DNA of 64,000 nt from Mycobacterium sp. 852014-50255_SCH5639931 (GCF_001665605.1 NZ_LZSV01000001.1:19494-83493); one strand, 5' to 3'. Shown: positions 36,653-48,043, counted from the stretch's first letter. Translations and numbers: made by a program. The notes: generated by a model from the sequence alone, not told the origin.

Positions 36653-36792
36653 GTAGCGCTCCTCGAGCGGGATGAGCCCGCGCGGACCCGCACAGGCATG
36701 TCGGCGGGAACTGCGACACCAGGACCGGGGCCGGTCCTTCCGTTGTGGTGACGGGAGGTGCCGCCCTGGCAGCTGAGCATGACGCTGACCAT
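36649..36792 (-). CDS. phoAT: candidate PhoAT, short protein coupled to PhoH2
   Basis: A 47-codon frame from ATG 36792 (or 36780) ending in [13 protein letters not shown], whose TGA overlaps the phoH2 GTG as GTGA. The peptide is basic with [19 protein letters not shown] in the middle. Mycobacterial phoH2 genes are known to be preceded by a coupled antitoxin-like gene, phoAT, often left unannotated. The overlap and position fit, but I cannot confirm sequence similarity. The frame extends to 36918, over the end of desA2. A 33-codon frame on the other strand (36779-36880) competes for part of this space. Confidence 0.45.
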   Translation of the reverse strand: MVSVMLSCQGGTSRHHNGRTGPGPGVAVPADMPVRVRAGSSRSRSAT

Positions 36793-36869
36793 CGAGATCG
36801 ACGCTACTCTCGTCGCCGCTTTGCAGCAGCGCAGGCGCGCCGACGACGGGCGCCGCGCGCGAAGATCGG

Positions 36870-37697
36870 CTAGGCGATGACGAACTGCTTGAGGGCGGGC
36901 TCGTCGGCCACGCCCCATGCGGTGATGCGATCCGAGATCGCCTGCCGCAGCTGCTGTTGGTCGAAGATGCCCGCGTCTGCGACGTTGCGCAGCTTGTCCC
37001 GATAGGAGTCGATGTCGGCGCCGGGCACCTGCAGATCAGCCGCTCGGGCCGCGATGGCCGCGATCGTCTCGTCGCGGGTGTACTCGAGGCAGTGCTCGAC
37101 CAGGTTGGAGAAGAAGAGTTCGTGCCGGCGCTCGTCGCGCGCGATCCGGTCGACGAGCCCGGCCAGGATGGGCTCCTCGAGCTTGGCCGCGAGGTTCTCG
37201 CAGAAGACGGCGTGGGTGCGCTCGGTGAGCGCCATGTATGCCAGGGTCTCCACCTGCGAGTAGGTGTCGGCGCGGTAGCCCTTCATGACGTACTGGACCC
37301 GCGCCTCCTCGTTGGCGGTCGGGTCGACCTCGCGGGTGACCACCAGGTACTCGCGCAGCGCGATGGCGTGCAGGTGCTCCTCCGCGGTCCACCGGCCCAG
37401 CCAGCGGCCCCACCAGTCTTCGAGGATGAAGTGCTCGACCAGCTCGCGGTGGTGGCCGGCCAGGTTGTCCTTGAGCAGCAGCAGGATCTCGCAGGCGTCC
37501 GTGAACTCCCGGGGCAGCGTCGCCTGGGACGGGTCCCAGTCACGTCCGCCGAGGAACGCGAAGTTCTCGCCCCGGTCGAACGGCACGTAGTCGTGAGCGA
37601 ACCAGATTTCCTCGGTGTTCAGGTGCCGATCCATGTTGGCTTCGCACACCGGCTCGAGTTCCAGGGTCAGCGCGTTAGCGACAGGTTTCTGTGCCAT
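36870..37697 (-). CDS. desA2: acyl-ACP desaturase DesA2
   Basis: Di-iron acyl-ACP desaturase family protein of 275 aa, the same length as Rv1094, involved in mycolic acid precursor desaturation. Iron ligands lie in [29 protein letters not shown] (first ExxH) and [11 protein letters not shown] (second ExxH); the family motif [15 protein letters not shown] is intact. The start ATG at 37697 ([11 protein letters not shown]) has TACAGT (37704-37709) six bases upstream, the leaderless layout, and excludes the eight-residue upstream extension. Confidence 0.94.
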   Translation of the reverse strand: MAQKPVANALTLELEPVCEANMDRHLNTEEIWFAHDYVPFDRGENFAFLGGRDWDPSQATLPREFTDACEILLLLKDNLAGHHRELVEHFILEDWWGRWLGRWTAEEHLHAIALREYLVVTREVDPTANEEARVQYVMKGYRADTYSQVETLAYMALTERTHAVFCENLAAKLEEPILAGLVDRIARDERRHELFFSNLVEHCLEYTRDETIAAIAARAADLQVPGADIDSYRDKLRNVADAGIFDQQQLRQAISDRITAWGVADEPALKQFVIA

Positions 37698-37703
37698 GCG
37701 GTT

Positions 37704-37709
37704 ACTGTA
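37704..37709 (-). promoter_or_regulatory. candidate leaderless -10 of desA2
   Basis: TACAGT on the minus strand, six nucleotides before the ATG at 37697. Confidence 0.5.
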
Positions 37710-37783
37710 ACTCGCGTACACAGGTTCGTGAAATCACCCGGCCCGTGTCGCGGCAACTGGTGACTTTGGTCCTTTCGCCGGGC

Positions 37784-40116
<2,333 letters not shown>

Positions 40117-40143
40117 ACGGCGTCCAGGCAGCCGGTGTGACGG

Positions 40144-40569
40144 TTACGCCGTCTCGAGACGGCGCACGCCCCAGTACTGCAGTCCGGCGAACGCCGCGGT
40201 GTACACGCCACCCGCCAGGGTGGCGGCGATGCCCGTCGCGGGCAACGGCAGCGCTTCGGCGGCCACGATCGCGCCCAGGGTGAACACGACGTTGGCCACG
40301 ACGACGCCGATTCCGACGCGGCGCAGGTTCGACGCCGCCGCGAGGCTGAAGACAACCAAGCCGCCGAGCACGAAGAAGGCGCCGAGGCTGTACTCCTGCA
40401 GCGACGTCAGGCCCGTCAGCGACGAAAGCGGGTCGGCGAGAAAAGCGATCGCCAAACCGCACAGGCCCGTCAGCGTGGCGTCGGCGCGCATGGCGAAACG
40501 CAGCAGTGAGTCGGTCGAGTCGTAGAGGGGGCGGGTTGCCAGACCTGGCGCGCCAGATGCATACATCAT
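40144..40569 (-). CDS. four-helix membrane protein, unknown function
   Basis: A 141-residue integral membrane protein with four hydrophobic segments (ADATLTGLCGLAIAFLADPL, LGAFFVLGGLVVFSLAA, VVVANVVFTLGAIVAAEAL and TLAGGVYTAAFAGLQYWG). GAGGAG lies about 7 nt before the ATG at 40569. No family is assigned. It is convergent with coaA (27 bp gap). The 231 bp beyond it (40570-40800) are somewhat AT-richer and hold no gene I can support. Confidence 0.7.
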   Translation of the reverse strand: MMYASGAPGLATRPLYDSTDSLLRFAMRADATLTGLCGLAIAFLADPLSSLTGLTSLQEYSLGAFFVLGGLVVFSLAAASNLRRVGIGVVVANVVFTLGAIVAAEALPLPATGIAATLAGGVYTAAFAGLQYWGVRRLETA

Positions 40570-40800
40570 GTGATTACTCCTCGCGATGGCGGATTGGGTC
40601 GAACTTCAGCGTGCCGCCGGCGCACTGCCATATCGACTCGTGGCACTGCCAACTACTGCCACGGATAAAAAGACGAGTGGGTTCGGCGGGCTATTCCCAT
40701 TTGCGCGCAAGAATCGAAATCGTTATTCGACAACCGCCAGTCTGGCGTTCAACAGCCCCAGCAGTCACAGCAGTCATGGGGCACAACCGTCGTTCCCGGA

Positions 40801-42171
40801 TCAGTCGCTAGCCACTGGCACCCGCCCGCGCAGGTCGGCGGCGATCAGCCGGGCGGCGGCGTTCTGCCAGTTGTGCAGCGAGCGCTGCGGAACCTCGGTG
40901 ACCAACCACTGCCAGGCCTGACGAGCGGTGGGATCCAGTCCCGCGGCGGTGGCGTTCTGCGCGTACGCACGCACGCCGACGACGTAGGGGAAATACAGCG
41001 AGTTGTAGTGGCGCCACTGCTCGGTGGTCCCGAAATCGCCGGCGTCACGCGGCTTGAGCCGCCCGATCGCGTCCGCGAGAACCGCCTTGAGTTCGTTGGC
41101 CCGCTCCAGCGGATGGTCGGGCGCGCCCCGGGCGGCGAGCCGCTCATCGATGACGGGCAGTGCGGTCAACGGGCTGGCGACCAGCTTGCTCAGGTCGCCG
41201 TAATGGCCCAGGGCACGACGCGTGAGCCTGGCGAACGTGACGTCGTCGACGTGGCGGAGCGGATCCACCGACCGCAACGGCAGCGCCGCGCCGGTATTCC
41301 GCAGCGCCGCCCGATCCTCCCGCAGCGCGGGCGATTTCGAGAATGCCAGCCGATCGAGAACCCCGGCCAACGGATCTGCCAGCACCTGCACGGCGATCGC
41401 GACCGCCAGGCTGGTGAACAGCAGCACAGTGAGCGCGGTCTGCGCGGCGCGGTCGTGGCGGATCAGCGCCAGGCCGATCAGCGCCTGGCCGCCGAACAAC
41501 ACCGCCACCGCCACCGAGCCGGCAAACGAGCGGAGCATGTCGGCGCGCAACGCCTGGCCCTCGTCGAATGCGTCCCACAGCGCGACGGCGAGCCCGAGCG
41601 AGAGGACGTCGAGACTCGTCGACGCCAGCGCCACCCAGCTTGGCACCAGGCCGAGCGGAATGATCAGGATGGCGTTGCCGAGCGCGAAGAACAGCGTCGC
41701 GACGACGGCGAGCCCGACTGCCGACCGCGGCCGACGCGCCTGCCGCAACGCGACTGCCATCGCGGCGAAGGTGGATACCGAGATCACCGCGAACATCACC
41801 CAGTGGCCCGTCCGGAGTGGTCCCTCGACACTGCCGGCCAGCATCGCCCCGAACAGGGTCAGCGCGGCGACCCCGGCCACCAGCAACAACTCGCGCGTGC
41901 GCGGTCTCGAGCCGTCGCTGGGCCGGGCCAGCTCGACGAGCACCGCGAACCACGCCACGCCGGGGATGGTCACCAGGTAGATCTCAACGCGGCTGAGCAC
42001 GTGCGCGTACCCGGGGCTGGCGGTGCGCACCGCGTCCAGCGCGACCACCAGCGCGAAACCGCACAAGCCGATCGCCGCCAACACGAGCACCGGCTTCCGC
42101 GGATCGCGAGCGAGCAGGTACAGCCCGAGCCACCCGCTCAGCGTGAAAACCACCGCCGACAGCGCAGCCAT
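40801..42171 (-). CDS. polytopic membrane protein with soluble C-terminal domain
   Basis: A 456-residue protein. About eight hydrophobic segments occupy residues 1-270; the order of the first seven resembles the 7TM sensor region placed before bacterial histidine kinases. The remaining about 180 residues are soluble and helical (ALREDRAALRNTG, FARLTRRALGHYGDLSKLV, TTEQWRHYNSLYFPYVVG) with no kinase, cyclase or DNA-binding motif. Function unknown. It lies 38 bp upstream of nothing on its own strand and is divergent from no close gene; the prenyl synthase gene starts further upstream on the same strand. Confidence 0.72.
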   Translation of the reverse strand: MAALSAVVFTLSGWLGLYLLARDPRKPVLVLAAIGLCGFALVVALDAVRTASPGYAHVLSRVEIYLVTIPGVAWFAVLVELARPSDGSRPRTRELLLVAGVAALTLFGAMLAGSVEGPLRTGHWVMFAVISVSTFAAMAVALRQARRPRSAVGLAVVATLFFALGNAILIIPLGLVPSWVALASTSLDVLSLGLAVALWDAFDEGQALRADMLRSFAGSVAVAVLFGGQALIGLALIRHDRAAQTALTVLLFTSLAVAIAVQVLADPLAGVLDRLAFSKSPALREDRAALRNTGAALPLRSVDPLRHVDDVTFARLTRRALGHYGDLSKLVASPLTALPVIDERLAARGAPDHPLERANELKAVLADAIGRLKPRDAGDFGTTEQWRHYNSLYFPYVVGVRAYAQNATAAGLDPTARQAWQWLVTEVPQRSLHNWQNAAARLIAADLRGRVPVASD

Positions 42172-42209
42172 GCACCCAGTTTGGCACGGGCCTGATGCGT
42201 GCCGACCCG

Positions 42210-42998
42210 CTACTTGCCGTACCTGCGGTGCCGCTGACTGTAGTCACGCAGCGCACGCAGGAAATCGACCCGGCGGAACGCGGGCCAGTGCGCCTCCGTG
42301 AACCACATCTCCGAATACGCGCTCTGCCACAGCAGGAACCCGGACAGGCGTTGCTCCCCCGACGTGCGGATCACCAGGTCGGGATCGGGTTGCCCGGAGG
42401 TGTAGAGGTTTTCGGAAATGCCGTCGACGCTGACCGCGTCGATGAGCTCCTCGGCGGACGCACCGTTGGCGAGTTCCTTGCTCAGCAATGCCCGCACCGC
42501 GTCGACGATCTCGCGCCGGCCGCCGTAACCGACCGCGACGTTGACGTGGAACGTCGCCGCGACGGGTGTGGATTCCACCGCGTCGCGCACCCGCCGGGCC
42601 GGTTCCTCGCCGAGCAACTCCAGATCGCCGACCGTGCGCACGCTCCAACGATTGGCCGGTGCGCAGATCTCCTCGACGACGTCGGTGATGATTTCGATGA
42701 GCCCCGCCAGCTCGTCGGGGTCGCGTTGGAGGTTTTCCGTGGACAGCAGGTAGACCGTGGTCATCTCGATGCCGGCTTCCTGGCACCAGCGCAGCATCTC
42801 GGCGATCTTCGCCGCACCCATGCGGTAGCCGTAGCTGACGTCGGTATAGCCGGCGTCGCGGGCCCATCGCCGGTTGCCGTCGCACAGGACCGCGATGTGA
42901 CGGGGCAGGTGTGATTTGGAGGAGGCCAGACCCTGCCGCAGCCGCAACTCGTAGACGCGATACAGCGGGTCTTTGAGGCGCGGCGGGATAATTTCCAC
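42210..42998 (-). CDS. short-chain Z-isoprenyl diphosphate synthase (Rv1086-like)
   Basis: Cis-prenyltransferase of the UppS family, 262 aa. The orthologue Rv1086 makes omega,E,Z-farnesyl diphosphate, a precursor of decaprenyl phosphate used in cell wall assembly. The catalytic Asp is in HIAVLCDGNRRWARDAGY near residue 40; other family regions are LLSTENLQRDPDEL, NVAVGYGGRREIVDAV and the C-terminal DLVIRTSGEQRLSGFLLWQS. It is 20 residues longer than the M. tuberculosis protein at the N-terminus, and GTG 42998 is a provisional start. It lies 38 bp before the polytopic membrane gene, probably in one transcript. Confidence 0.9.
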   Translation of the reverse strand: MEIIPPRLKDPLYRVYELRLRQGLASSKSHLPRHIAVLCDGNRRWARDAGYTDVSYGYRMGAAKIAEMLRWCQEAGIEMTTVYLLSTENLQRDPDELAGLIEIITDVVEEICAPANRWSVRTVGDLELLGEEPARRVRDAVESTPVAATFHVNVAVGYGGRREIVDAVRALLSKELANGASAEELIDAVSVDGISENLYTSGQPDPDLVIRTSGEQRLSGFLLWQSAYSEMWFTEAHWPAFRRVDFLRALRDYSQRHRRYGK

Positions 42999-43149
42999 GG
43001 AGATTCAGCCTACTGTGAGCTGCGCCAAATCTCCCCCTGCTATTCGGCGATGTCACCGCGCGGAGAGACCATGCCGTTACCGACGCCGACTATGTTGGTG
43101 ATGACAGCCACTGGCAATCCCCGATCTGTAAGACGAGGGCACAGGAGAC

Positions 43150-43929
43150 ATGAGCAGCCAGACGAGCACGTCTGCCAATTCGGAGCGCTCGGATCGCAAA
43201 TCCGAGGCCGTCACCCCAGGCAACACCGTCGAACAGCTTGTCGAGGGTGCGGCCCAGGCGCTGAGCAAGCCCCGCATGCGCGGCTGGATCCACTTCTTCT
43301 CCGCGTGGCTGGCGTTCATCACCGGCGCCACGCTGGTGTCGGTGTCGTGGGCCGCCTCCTCGCCGCGCGCCGGTCATTCGACGCTGATCTACGCGGCGGC
43401 GACGGTGGCGATGTTCGCCGTCAGCGCCACCTATCACCGGGTGCAGTGGACGTCCGATGCGGCCCGGAACCTCATGAAGCGGCTGGACCATTCGATGATC
43501 TTCGTGTTCATCGCCGGGAGCTACACGCCATTCGCGCGCCTGGCCATGCCGCAGCAGACCGGCGTGGAGGTGCTGTGGATCGTGTGGGGCGGCGCGGTGG
43601 CGGGCATCCTGCTGAAGGTGTGCTGGCCGACGGCGCCGCGGTGGCTGGGTGTGCCGCTGTACCTGATGCTGGGCTGGGTGGCCGTGTGGTACTGCCCGAC
43701 GATTCTGCACAAGGCGGGCGTGGCGGCGATGGTGCTGCTGGCCGTCGGCGGGGTGTTCTACAGCGTCGGTGGCATCTTCTACGGGCTACGGTGGCCCGAC
43801 CCGTGGCCCAGGACGTTCGGGTATCACGAGTTCTTCCACGCCTTCACCGCGATCGCGGCCATCCTGCACTACATCGCCATGTGGTTCGCGGTGTTCTACG
43901 TCGGCGACCACGCGTGGCTGGTGCGCTGA
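43150..43929 (+). CDS. hemolysin III/YqfA family membrane protein
   Basis: A 259-residue member of the HlyIII/PAQR superfamily (orthologue of Rv1085c) with seven predicted helices. Family residues are visible: SATYHRVQW (Ser and His), [19 protein letters not shown] with Asp and His, and a C-terminal [16 protein letters not shown] providing two His; together these form the metal site of the PAQR group. Haemolytic activity is only an inherited name. AGGAGA lies 2-7 nt before the ATG. It converges on the ketosteroid isomerase-like gene with a 4-bp gap. Confidence 0.9.
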   Translation: MSSQTSTSANSERSDRKSEAVTPGNTVEQLVEGAAQALSKPRMRGWIHFFSAWLAFITGATLVSVSWAASSPRAGHSTLIYAAATVAMFAVSATYHRVQWTSDAARNLMKRLDHSMIFVFIAGSYTPFARLAMPQQTGVEVLWIVWGGAVAGILLKVCWPTAPRWLGVPLYLMLGWVAVWYCPTILHKAGVAAMVLLAVGGVFYSVGGIFYGLRWPDPWPRTFGYHEFFHAFTAIAAILHYIAMWFAVFYVGDHAWLVR

Positions 43930-43933
43930 GCGT

Positions 43934-44305
43934 CTACAGCTGCGTGACGTCGGCGGGCGACCAGTACGCCTTCATGTGAGCGACCTTGCCGTCCTCGTCG
44001 AACGCCATCACGTCGATCGGCTCGATCACCATCCGGTGCTCCCCGGCGGTGATCGTGAGCCGGAAATGGAAGGCGGCCTCGTTGCCGGCGACCCGCAGCG
44101 TCACCAGCTCGCATTCGCGCTGCACATTGTCGACCGCCGAATAGAAGCCGTGGATCGCCTGGCGGCCGATGTGCACCTCGCCGCCGACGGGATCCTCGAC
44201 GGTGGCGTCATCGGCGTACAGCTCGACCAACTCGTCCGCGCCGCCCTTGGCGACCAGTTCGATGTAGCGGTTGACCGTGTCGGTGATGTGTTGGGCGCTC
44301 GGCAT
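43934..44305 (-). CDS. steroid delta-isomerase (ketosteroid isomerase) homologue
   Basis: A 123-residue NTF2-fold protein closely resembling Comamonas delta5-3-ketosteroid isomerase, which shifts the double bond of delta5-3-ketosteroids to delta4. The catalytic residues of that enzyme are Tyr14, Asp38 and Asp99. Here Y14 (VNRYIELVAKG) and D38 (ADDATVEDPVG) fall at the same numbers and D98 (VIEPIDVMAF) matches the third. The segment GNEAAFHF is also shared. A TAGCGT element at 44314-44319 lies eight bases before the ATG. It follows the DUF255 gene by 11 bp on the same strand. Confidence 0.85.
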   Translation of the reverse strand: MPSAQHITDTVNRYIELVAKGGADELVELYADDATVEDPVGGEVHIGRQAIHGFYSAVDNVQRECELVTLRVAGNEAAFHFRLTITAGEHRMVIEPIDVMAFDEDGKVAHMKAYWSPADVTQL

Positions 44306-44313
44306 GAAACGTC

Positions 44314-44319
44314 ACGCTA
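44314..44319 (-). promoter_or_regulatory. candidate -10 of the ketosteroid isomerase gene
   Basis: TAGCGT on the minus strand, eight nucleotides before the ATG at 44305, overlapping the end of the DUF255 gene. Confidence 0.35.
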
Positions 44320-46329
44320 CCGTGGCGCGTCGAGCGCCCTCGCGAGGTCTTCGGACGTGGTGACCGGCAAGTCGCACACCCGGCCGCGGCACACGTAGGC
44401 GGCGTCGGCGCCGGCCACCCGGTCGCGGCCGGTCAGCAGCGCCGACGAGTCCTTTTCGCCGCCCACGACGATCGCCCCGCCCGGTGCCAGCCGCCGCGCA
44501 TCGGCCAGCAGCGCCGACCGCGACGGTTCGCAGGCGACCGCGATCTGCAGCGGTCCGCGCACCGCGGCCTCCGCCACGGCCAGCCAGTGGCCCGCGGAGC
44601 GTGGCGCGCGCTCCAGCAGCACCGAATGCGTGTTGAGCCCGTCGGCCGCCGCCCGCAGATACCGCTCCGCGCGGTCGCCGTCGACCAGGTGCGCCGCGGT
44701 GAGCAGCGCCTCGGTGATCGACGACGCGCCCGACGGAGTCGCCCCGTCCAGCGGGTCGGCGGGCCGCAGCATCAACCGCTCGGCGTCGTCGGCGGTGTCG
44801 AACCAGCGGCCGGGCCGCTGCGGGTCGGCGAAGTGCCGCAACGCGGTGTCGAGCAGATCCGTTGCCCGCGTCAGCCAGCCGAGGTCGGCGTCCAGCTGGT
44901 AGAGGGCGAGCAGGCCGGTGGCCAGCATCGCGTGGTCCTCGAGGATGGCGGCGCTGTCGCCGACCACCCCGCCCAGGCTGGCGCGCCGAAGCCGCCCGTC
45001 GACCAGGTGCGAGCCCAGCAGTGCGCGTGCGCAATCGCGTGCGGCCCCGGCCAATTCGGGCGCGTCCAGGGCCACGCTGGCCTCGGCCAGCGCGGTGATC
45101 GCCAGACCGTTCCAGGAAGTCACGACTTTGTCGTCGCGGCCGGGCTGGGCGCGGGCGAGCCGGGCGGCCAGCAGCGCGGCCCGGACTCGTTCGAGCCGTT
45201 GCGGGTCGTCGGGATCGGCGGGCAATTGCAGCACCGAGGTGCCGTGTTCGAAGGTGCCGGACGCGGTGACCGCGAAAGCGGTTGCGGCCCAGGGGCCGTC
45301 GTCGGGGCCGAGCACCTCGGTGAGCTGCCCGGGCGTCCAGACATAGGTCCAGCCCTCGCGGCCGTCGGCGTCGGCGTCCAGCGACGACGTGAACACGGCG
45401 CCGTCGGCCAGGTCGTCGAGCAGGAAGCGCGCGGTCTGGGCCGCGACCCGGCGCGCCAGCGGATCCCCGGTCCGGCGGGCCCAGTGCGCGTAGGCGCGCA
45501 GCAGCAACGCGTTGTCGTACAGCATCTTCTCGAAATGCGGTACCACCCAAGCGTTGTCGACGCTATAACGGGCGAACCCGCCGGCGATCTGGTCGTAGAT
45601 GCCGCCGCGGGCCATCGCGTTGCCGGTGTGCGCGACGGCCTCCAGCGCCGCCGTCGAGCCGGTGCGTTCGTGGTTGCGCAGCAATGCCTCGAGAATCGCC
45701 GACGGCGGAAATTTGGGCGCGCCGCCGAAGCCGCCATGCACCGCGTCCCGGTCGCCGAGCACCACGGCGACCGCGTGGTCACACAGCGCCGGCGCGACGT
45801 CCGGGCCGCCGGAGGGCAGCCCGGAAGCCATCGCACGCAATTCGCCCGCGATGGCCTCGGACGCCTCCTCCACCTCGCCGCGGCGCTGGTCCCAGGTGGC
45901 GGACACCGCCGAAAGCAGTTGCAGGAAGCCGTCTTTCGGATAGTAGGTGCCGCAGAAGAAGGGCCGGCCGTCGGGCGTCAGGAAACACGTCATGGGCCAG
46001 CCGCCGTGTCCGGTCAGCGCCACGGTGGCGTTCATATAGACGGCGTCGAGGTCCGGTCGTTCCTCCCGGTCGACCTTGATGCAGACGAATCCGGAGTTCA
46101 TCGCGGCGGCCACCTCGTCGTCCTCGAACGATTCGTGGGCCATCACGTGACACCAGTGGCAGGCGGCATAGCCGATGGAGAGCAGGATGGGCACGTCGCG
46201 CTCGGCCGCGGCCGCGAGCGCCTGCGGGGTCCACTGTTGCCAGTGCACCGGGTTGTCGGCGTGCTGGCGCAGATACGGACTGGTGGCCAGCCCGAGGGTG
46301 TTCGTCGCGGCAGCGTCAGCCGGGCTCAT
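44317..46329 (-). CDS. DUF255/thioredoxin-domain protein (YyaL/Rv1084-like)
   Basis: A 670-residue protein with an N-terminal thioredoxin-like domain (residues about 10-170) and a six-hairpin glycosidase-like C-terminal region. Family signatures are SPYLRQHADNPVHWQQW, the CxxC in ACHWCHVMAHESFED, IKVDREERPDLDAVYMNA and GHGGWPMTCFLTPDGRPFF. In the second part SVDNAWVVPHFEKMLYDNA and a final CxxxxC-like pair (AYVCRGRVCDLP) are seen. Biochemical function is unknown. It overlaps Rv1083-like gene by 14 bp, which in turn overlaps mca, suggesting a thiol-linked operon. Confidence 0.88.
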   Translation of the reverse strand: MSPADAAATNTLGLATSPYLRQHADNPVHWQQWTPQALAAAAERDVPILLSIGYAACHWCHVMAHESFEDDEVAAAMNSGFVCIKVDREERPDLDAVYMNATVALTGHGGWPMTCFLTPDGRPFFCGTYYPKDGFLQLLSAVSATWDQRRGEVEEASEAIAGELRAMASGLPSGGPDVAPALCDHAVAVVLGDRDAVHGGFGGAPKFPPSAILEALLRNHERTGSTAALEAVAHTGNAMARGGIYDQIAGGFARYSVDNAWVVPHFEKMLYDNALLLRAYAHWARRTGDPLARRVAAQTARFLLDDLADGAVFTSSLDADADGREGWTYVWTPGQLTEVLGPDDGPWAATAFAVTASGTFEHGTSVLQLPADPDDPQRLERVRAALLAARLARAQPGRDDKVVTSWNGLAITALAEASVALDAPELAGAARDCARALLGSHLVDGRLRRASLGGVVGDSAAILEDHAMLATGLLALYQLDADLGWLTRATDLLDTALRHFADPQRPGRWFDTADDAERLMLRPADPLDGATPSGASSITEALLTAAHLVDGDRAERYLRAAADGLNTHSVLLERAPRSAGHWLAVAEAAVRGPLQIAVACEPSRSALLADARRLAPGGAIVVGGEKDSSALLTGRDRVAGADAAYVCRGRVCDLPVTTSEDLARALDAPR

Positions 46330-46624
46330 CGCCGGGTCCCGGTGCCCGCTCCGATCCGTTCGCCTGGCCCGGGGGGCGGTTGTCTGCCTGGTCGACCGCG
46401 TCGGTGCCTTCGTCGGCGGCCTGGTCGGGCTCGGGGTGCTTGGGGTCGAACGAGTCGGGCACCTTCTTGAGTTGCTTGTTCATCGAGCGCAGCAGGAACA
46501 GCGTGGCGATCAGCAACACCACGACGATCAGCAACCCGATCGGGCTGGCCTTACCGAAGTCCGGCCCGGTGTGCTGCGGCGCGCCGTCGGCCAACGCACT
46601 CGCCGCCACAAAGAGGTGGTTCAC
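46316..46624 (-). CDS. small membrane protein (Rv1083-like)
   Basis: A 102-residue protein with an N-terminal hydrophobic stretch and one clear membrane helix (residues about 29-45, [17 protein letters not shown]), followed by [18 protein letters not shown] and an acidic, Gly/Pro-rich tail. The N-terminal [17 protein letters not shown] may be a signal-like segment. Function unknown. Its GTG start overlaps the mca stop as GTGA (4 bp) and its end overlaps the DUF255 gene by 14 bp, so the three are translated in a coupled fashion. Confidence 0.82.
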   Translation of the reverse strand: MNHLFVAASALADGAPQHTGPDFGKASPIGLLIVVVLLIATLFLLRSMNKQLKKVPDSFDPKHPEPDQAADEGTDAVDQADNRPPGQANGSERAPGPGDEPG

Positions 46625-47493
46625 TCGTCACTCTCGATTCCGGCGAACAGGTCGTCCTCGGGCAGTCGGACGGGGACCCGCGAGCGCGCGAGCTCGAACT
46701 CCTCCGTCGGCCAGAGCCGCTGCTGCCATTCGATGGGCGCTGCGAAGAAGTCGTGGTCCGGGTCGATTTGGGTGGTGTGCGCCCGCAGCGCGTCGTCGCG
46801 TTGGCTGAAATACGCCGAGCACTCGACGCGCGTTGTGACCCGGGACTCGAACGGGTCGTGCGCGGCGTCCCAGTGCTCGAGCCACTTCGCGAACGGGGGT
46901 TCGTGCCCGTGTTTGATGGCCTCGTCGTGCAACAGCTGCATCCGGGCCCGCAGGAACCCGTGGATGTAGTAGAGCTTCGATACGACCCACGGCTCGCCCG
47001 CGTCCGGAAACCGCCGGTAGTCTCCGGCCGCCTCGAAGGCGCCGACCGAAACCTGGTGGCAGCGAATGTGATCCGGATGCGGGTAGCCGCCGTTCTCGTC
47101 GTAGGTGGTGATCACATGCGGCCGGAACTCGCGGACCACGCGAACCAGCGACTCGACCGACTCCTCCAGCGGCACCAGCGCGAAGCATCCTTCGGGCAGC
47201 GGGGGCGGCGGCTCGCCTTTGGGCAAGCCGGAGTCGACGAAGCCCAGCCAGGTGTGTTCGACACCGAGGATCTCGGCGGCCTTCGCCATCTCGTCGCGTC
47301 GGATCTCGGCGATGTGGCCGTGCACCTCGGGCAGGTCCATCGCCGGATTGAGGATGTCGCCGCGCTCACCGCCGGTCAGCGTCACCACCAGCACCCGGTG
47401 GCCCTTGTCGGCGTAGCGGGCGAGGGTGGCCGCGCCCTTGCTGGACTCGTCGTCGGGGTGGGCGTGCACCGCCATCAACCGCAGTTCGCTCAC
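46621..47493 (-). CDS. mca: mycothiol S-conjugate amidase
   Basis: Zn-dependent amidase that cleaves mycothiol S-conjugates to a mercapturate and GlcN-Ins, the detoxification route for electrophiles and some drugs. 290 aa, LmbE-like fold. Zn ligands are in [13 protein letters not shown] (His13 and Asp16) and [15 protein letters not shown] (His near 144). The catalytic Asp is Asp15 of HPDDE. The C-terminus [14 protein letters not shown] separates Mca from MshB. GTG start with AAGGGGGG upstream. First gene of the mca-Rv1083-Rv1084 group. Confidence 0.94.
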   Translation of the reverse strand: MSELRLMAVHAHPDDESSKGAATLARYADKGHRVLVVTLTGGERGDILNPAMDLPEVHGHIAEIRRDEMAKAAEILGVEHTWLGFVDSGLPKGEPPPPLPEGCFALVPLEESVESLVRVVREFRPHVITTYDENGGYPHPDHIRCHQVSVGAFEAAGDYRRFPDAGEPWVVSKLYYIHGFLRARMQLLHDEAIKHGHEPPFAKWLEHWDAAHDPFESRVTTRVECSAYFSQRDDALRAHTTQIDPDHDFFAAPIEWQQRLWPTEEFELARSRVPVRLPEDDLFAGIESDE

Positions 47494-47608
47494 GTGCCCC
47501 CTTGTCGGTCCGCTGGTCGTGGGTTGCGAAACCTATAATTCCAGTTCTTCAGATCGTTGCATGCTGCCGGCCGGTGTCCGGCAGCCGACCACCCAGGCAT
47601 ACCCAGGC

Positions 47609-48043
47609 ATGACCGAAACTTCGCCTTCGCTCCCGGAGGCCCGCTACGGGCGCGCCGGGCGCCCGCGCGTGCCCCGGCGTTGGCTGGTCATCGCGCTGGG
47701 CGTGCTGGTGGTCGCCGCCGGGCTGGTGATCGCCGTCGTCGGCTACCACCGGCTGGGCACCAGTCCCGTGACGGGCACGCTGGGCAGCTATCGGGTGATC
47801 GACGACGAGACGGCATCGGTAACGATCAGCGTGACGCGATCCGATCCGTCGCGGCCGGTGGACTGCATCGTGCGGGTCAGGGCCAAGGACGGCAGCGAGA
47901 CGGGCAGGCGGGAAGTGCTGGTCCCCCCGTCCGAGGCGGCCACCGTGCAGCTGACCACCACGGTGAAGTCCAGCAAACCGCCGGTGATGGCCGACATCTA
48001 CGGCTGCGGCACCGACGTGCCGGCTTATCTGCGGCCGGCGTGA
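47609..48043 (+). CDS. DUF4307 membrane-anchored protein (Rv1081c-like)
   Basis: A 144-residue protein, the same length as Rv1081c. Basic N-terminus (RAGRPRVPRR), one membrane helix at about residues 25-45 (WLVIALGVLVVAAGLVIAVV) and an extracytoplasmic domain of about 95 residues with ASVTISVTRSDPSRPVDCIV and DIYGCGTDVPAYLRP carrying two Cys. This is the DUF4307 layout; function is unknown. It is divergent from mca. The downstream 221 bp are the greA leader. Confidence 0.82.
   Translation: MTETSPSLPEARYGRAGRPRVPRRWLVIALGVLVVAAGLVIAVVGYHRLGTSPVTGTLGSYRVIDDETASVTISVTRSDPSRPVDCIVRVRAKDGSETGRREVLVPPSEAATVQLTTTVKSSKPPVMADIYGCGTDVPAYLRPA

Noticed and set aside
40586..40921. 112-codon plus-strand frame after the small membrane protein
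   Set aside because: No Shine-Dalgarno or TANNNT at a fitting distance, no motif, and its last third is antisense to the polytopic membrane gene.
44587..46470. 627-codon plus-strand frame opposite the DUF255 gene
   Set aside because: Antisense shadow; the minus strand carries CHWC and the other family motifs.
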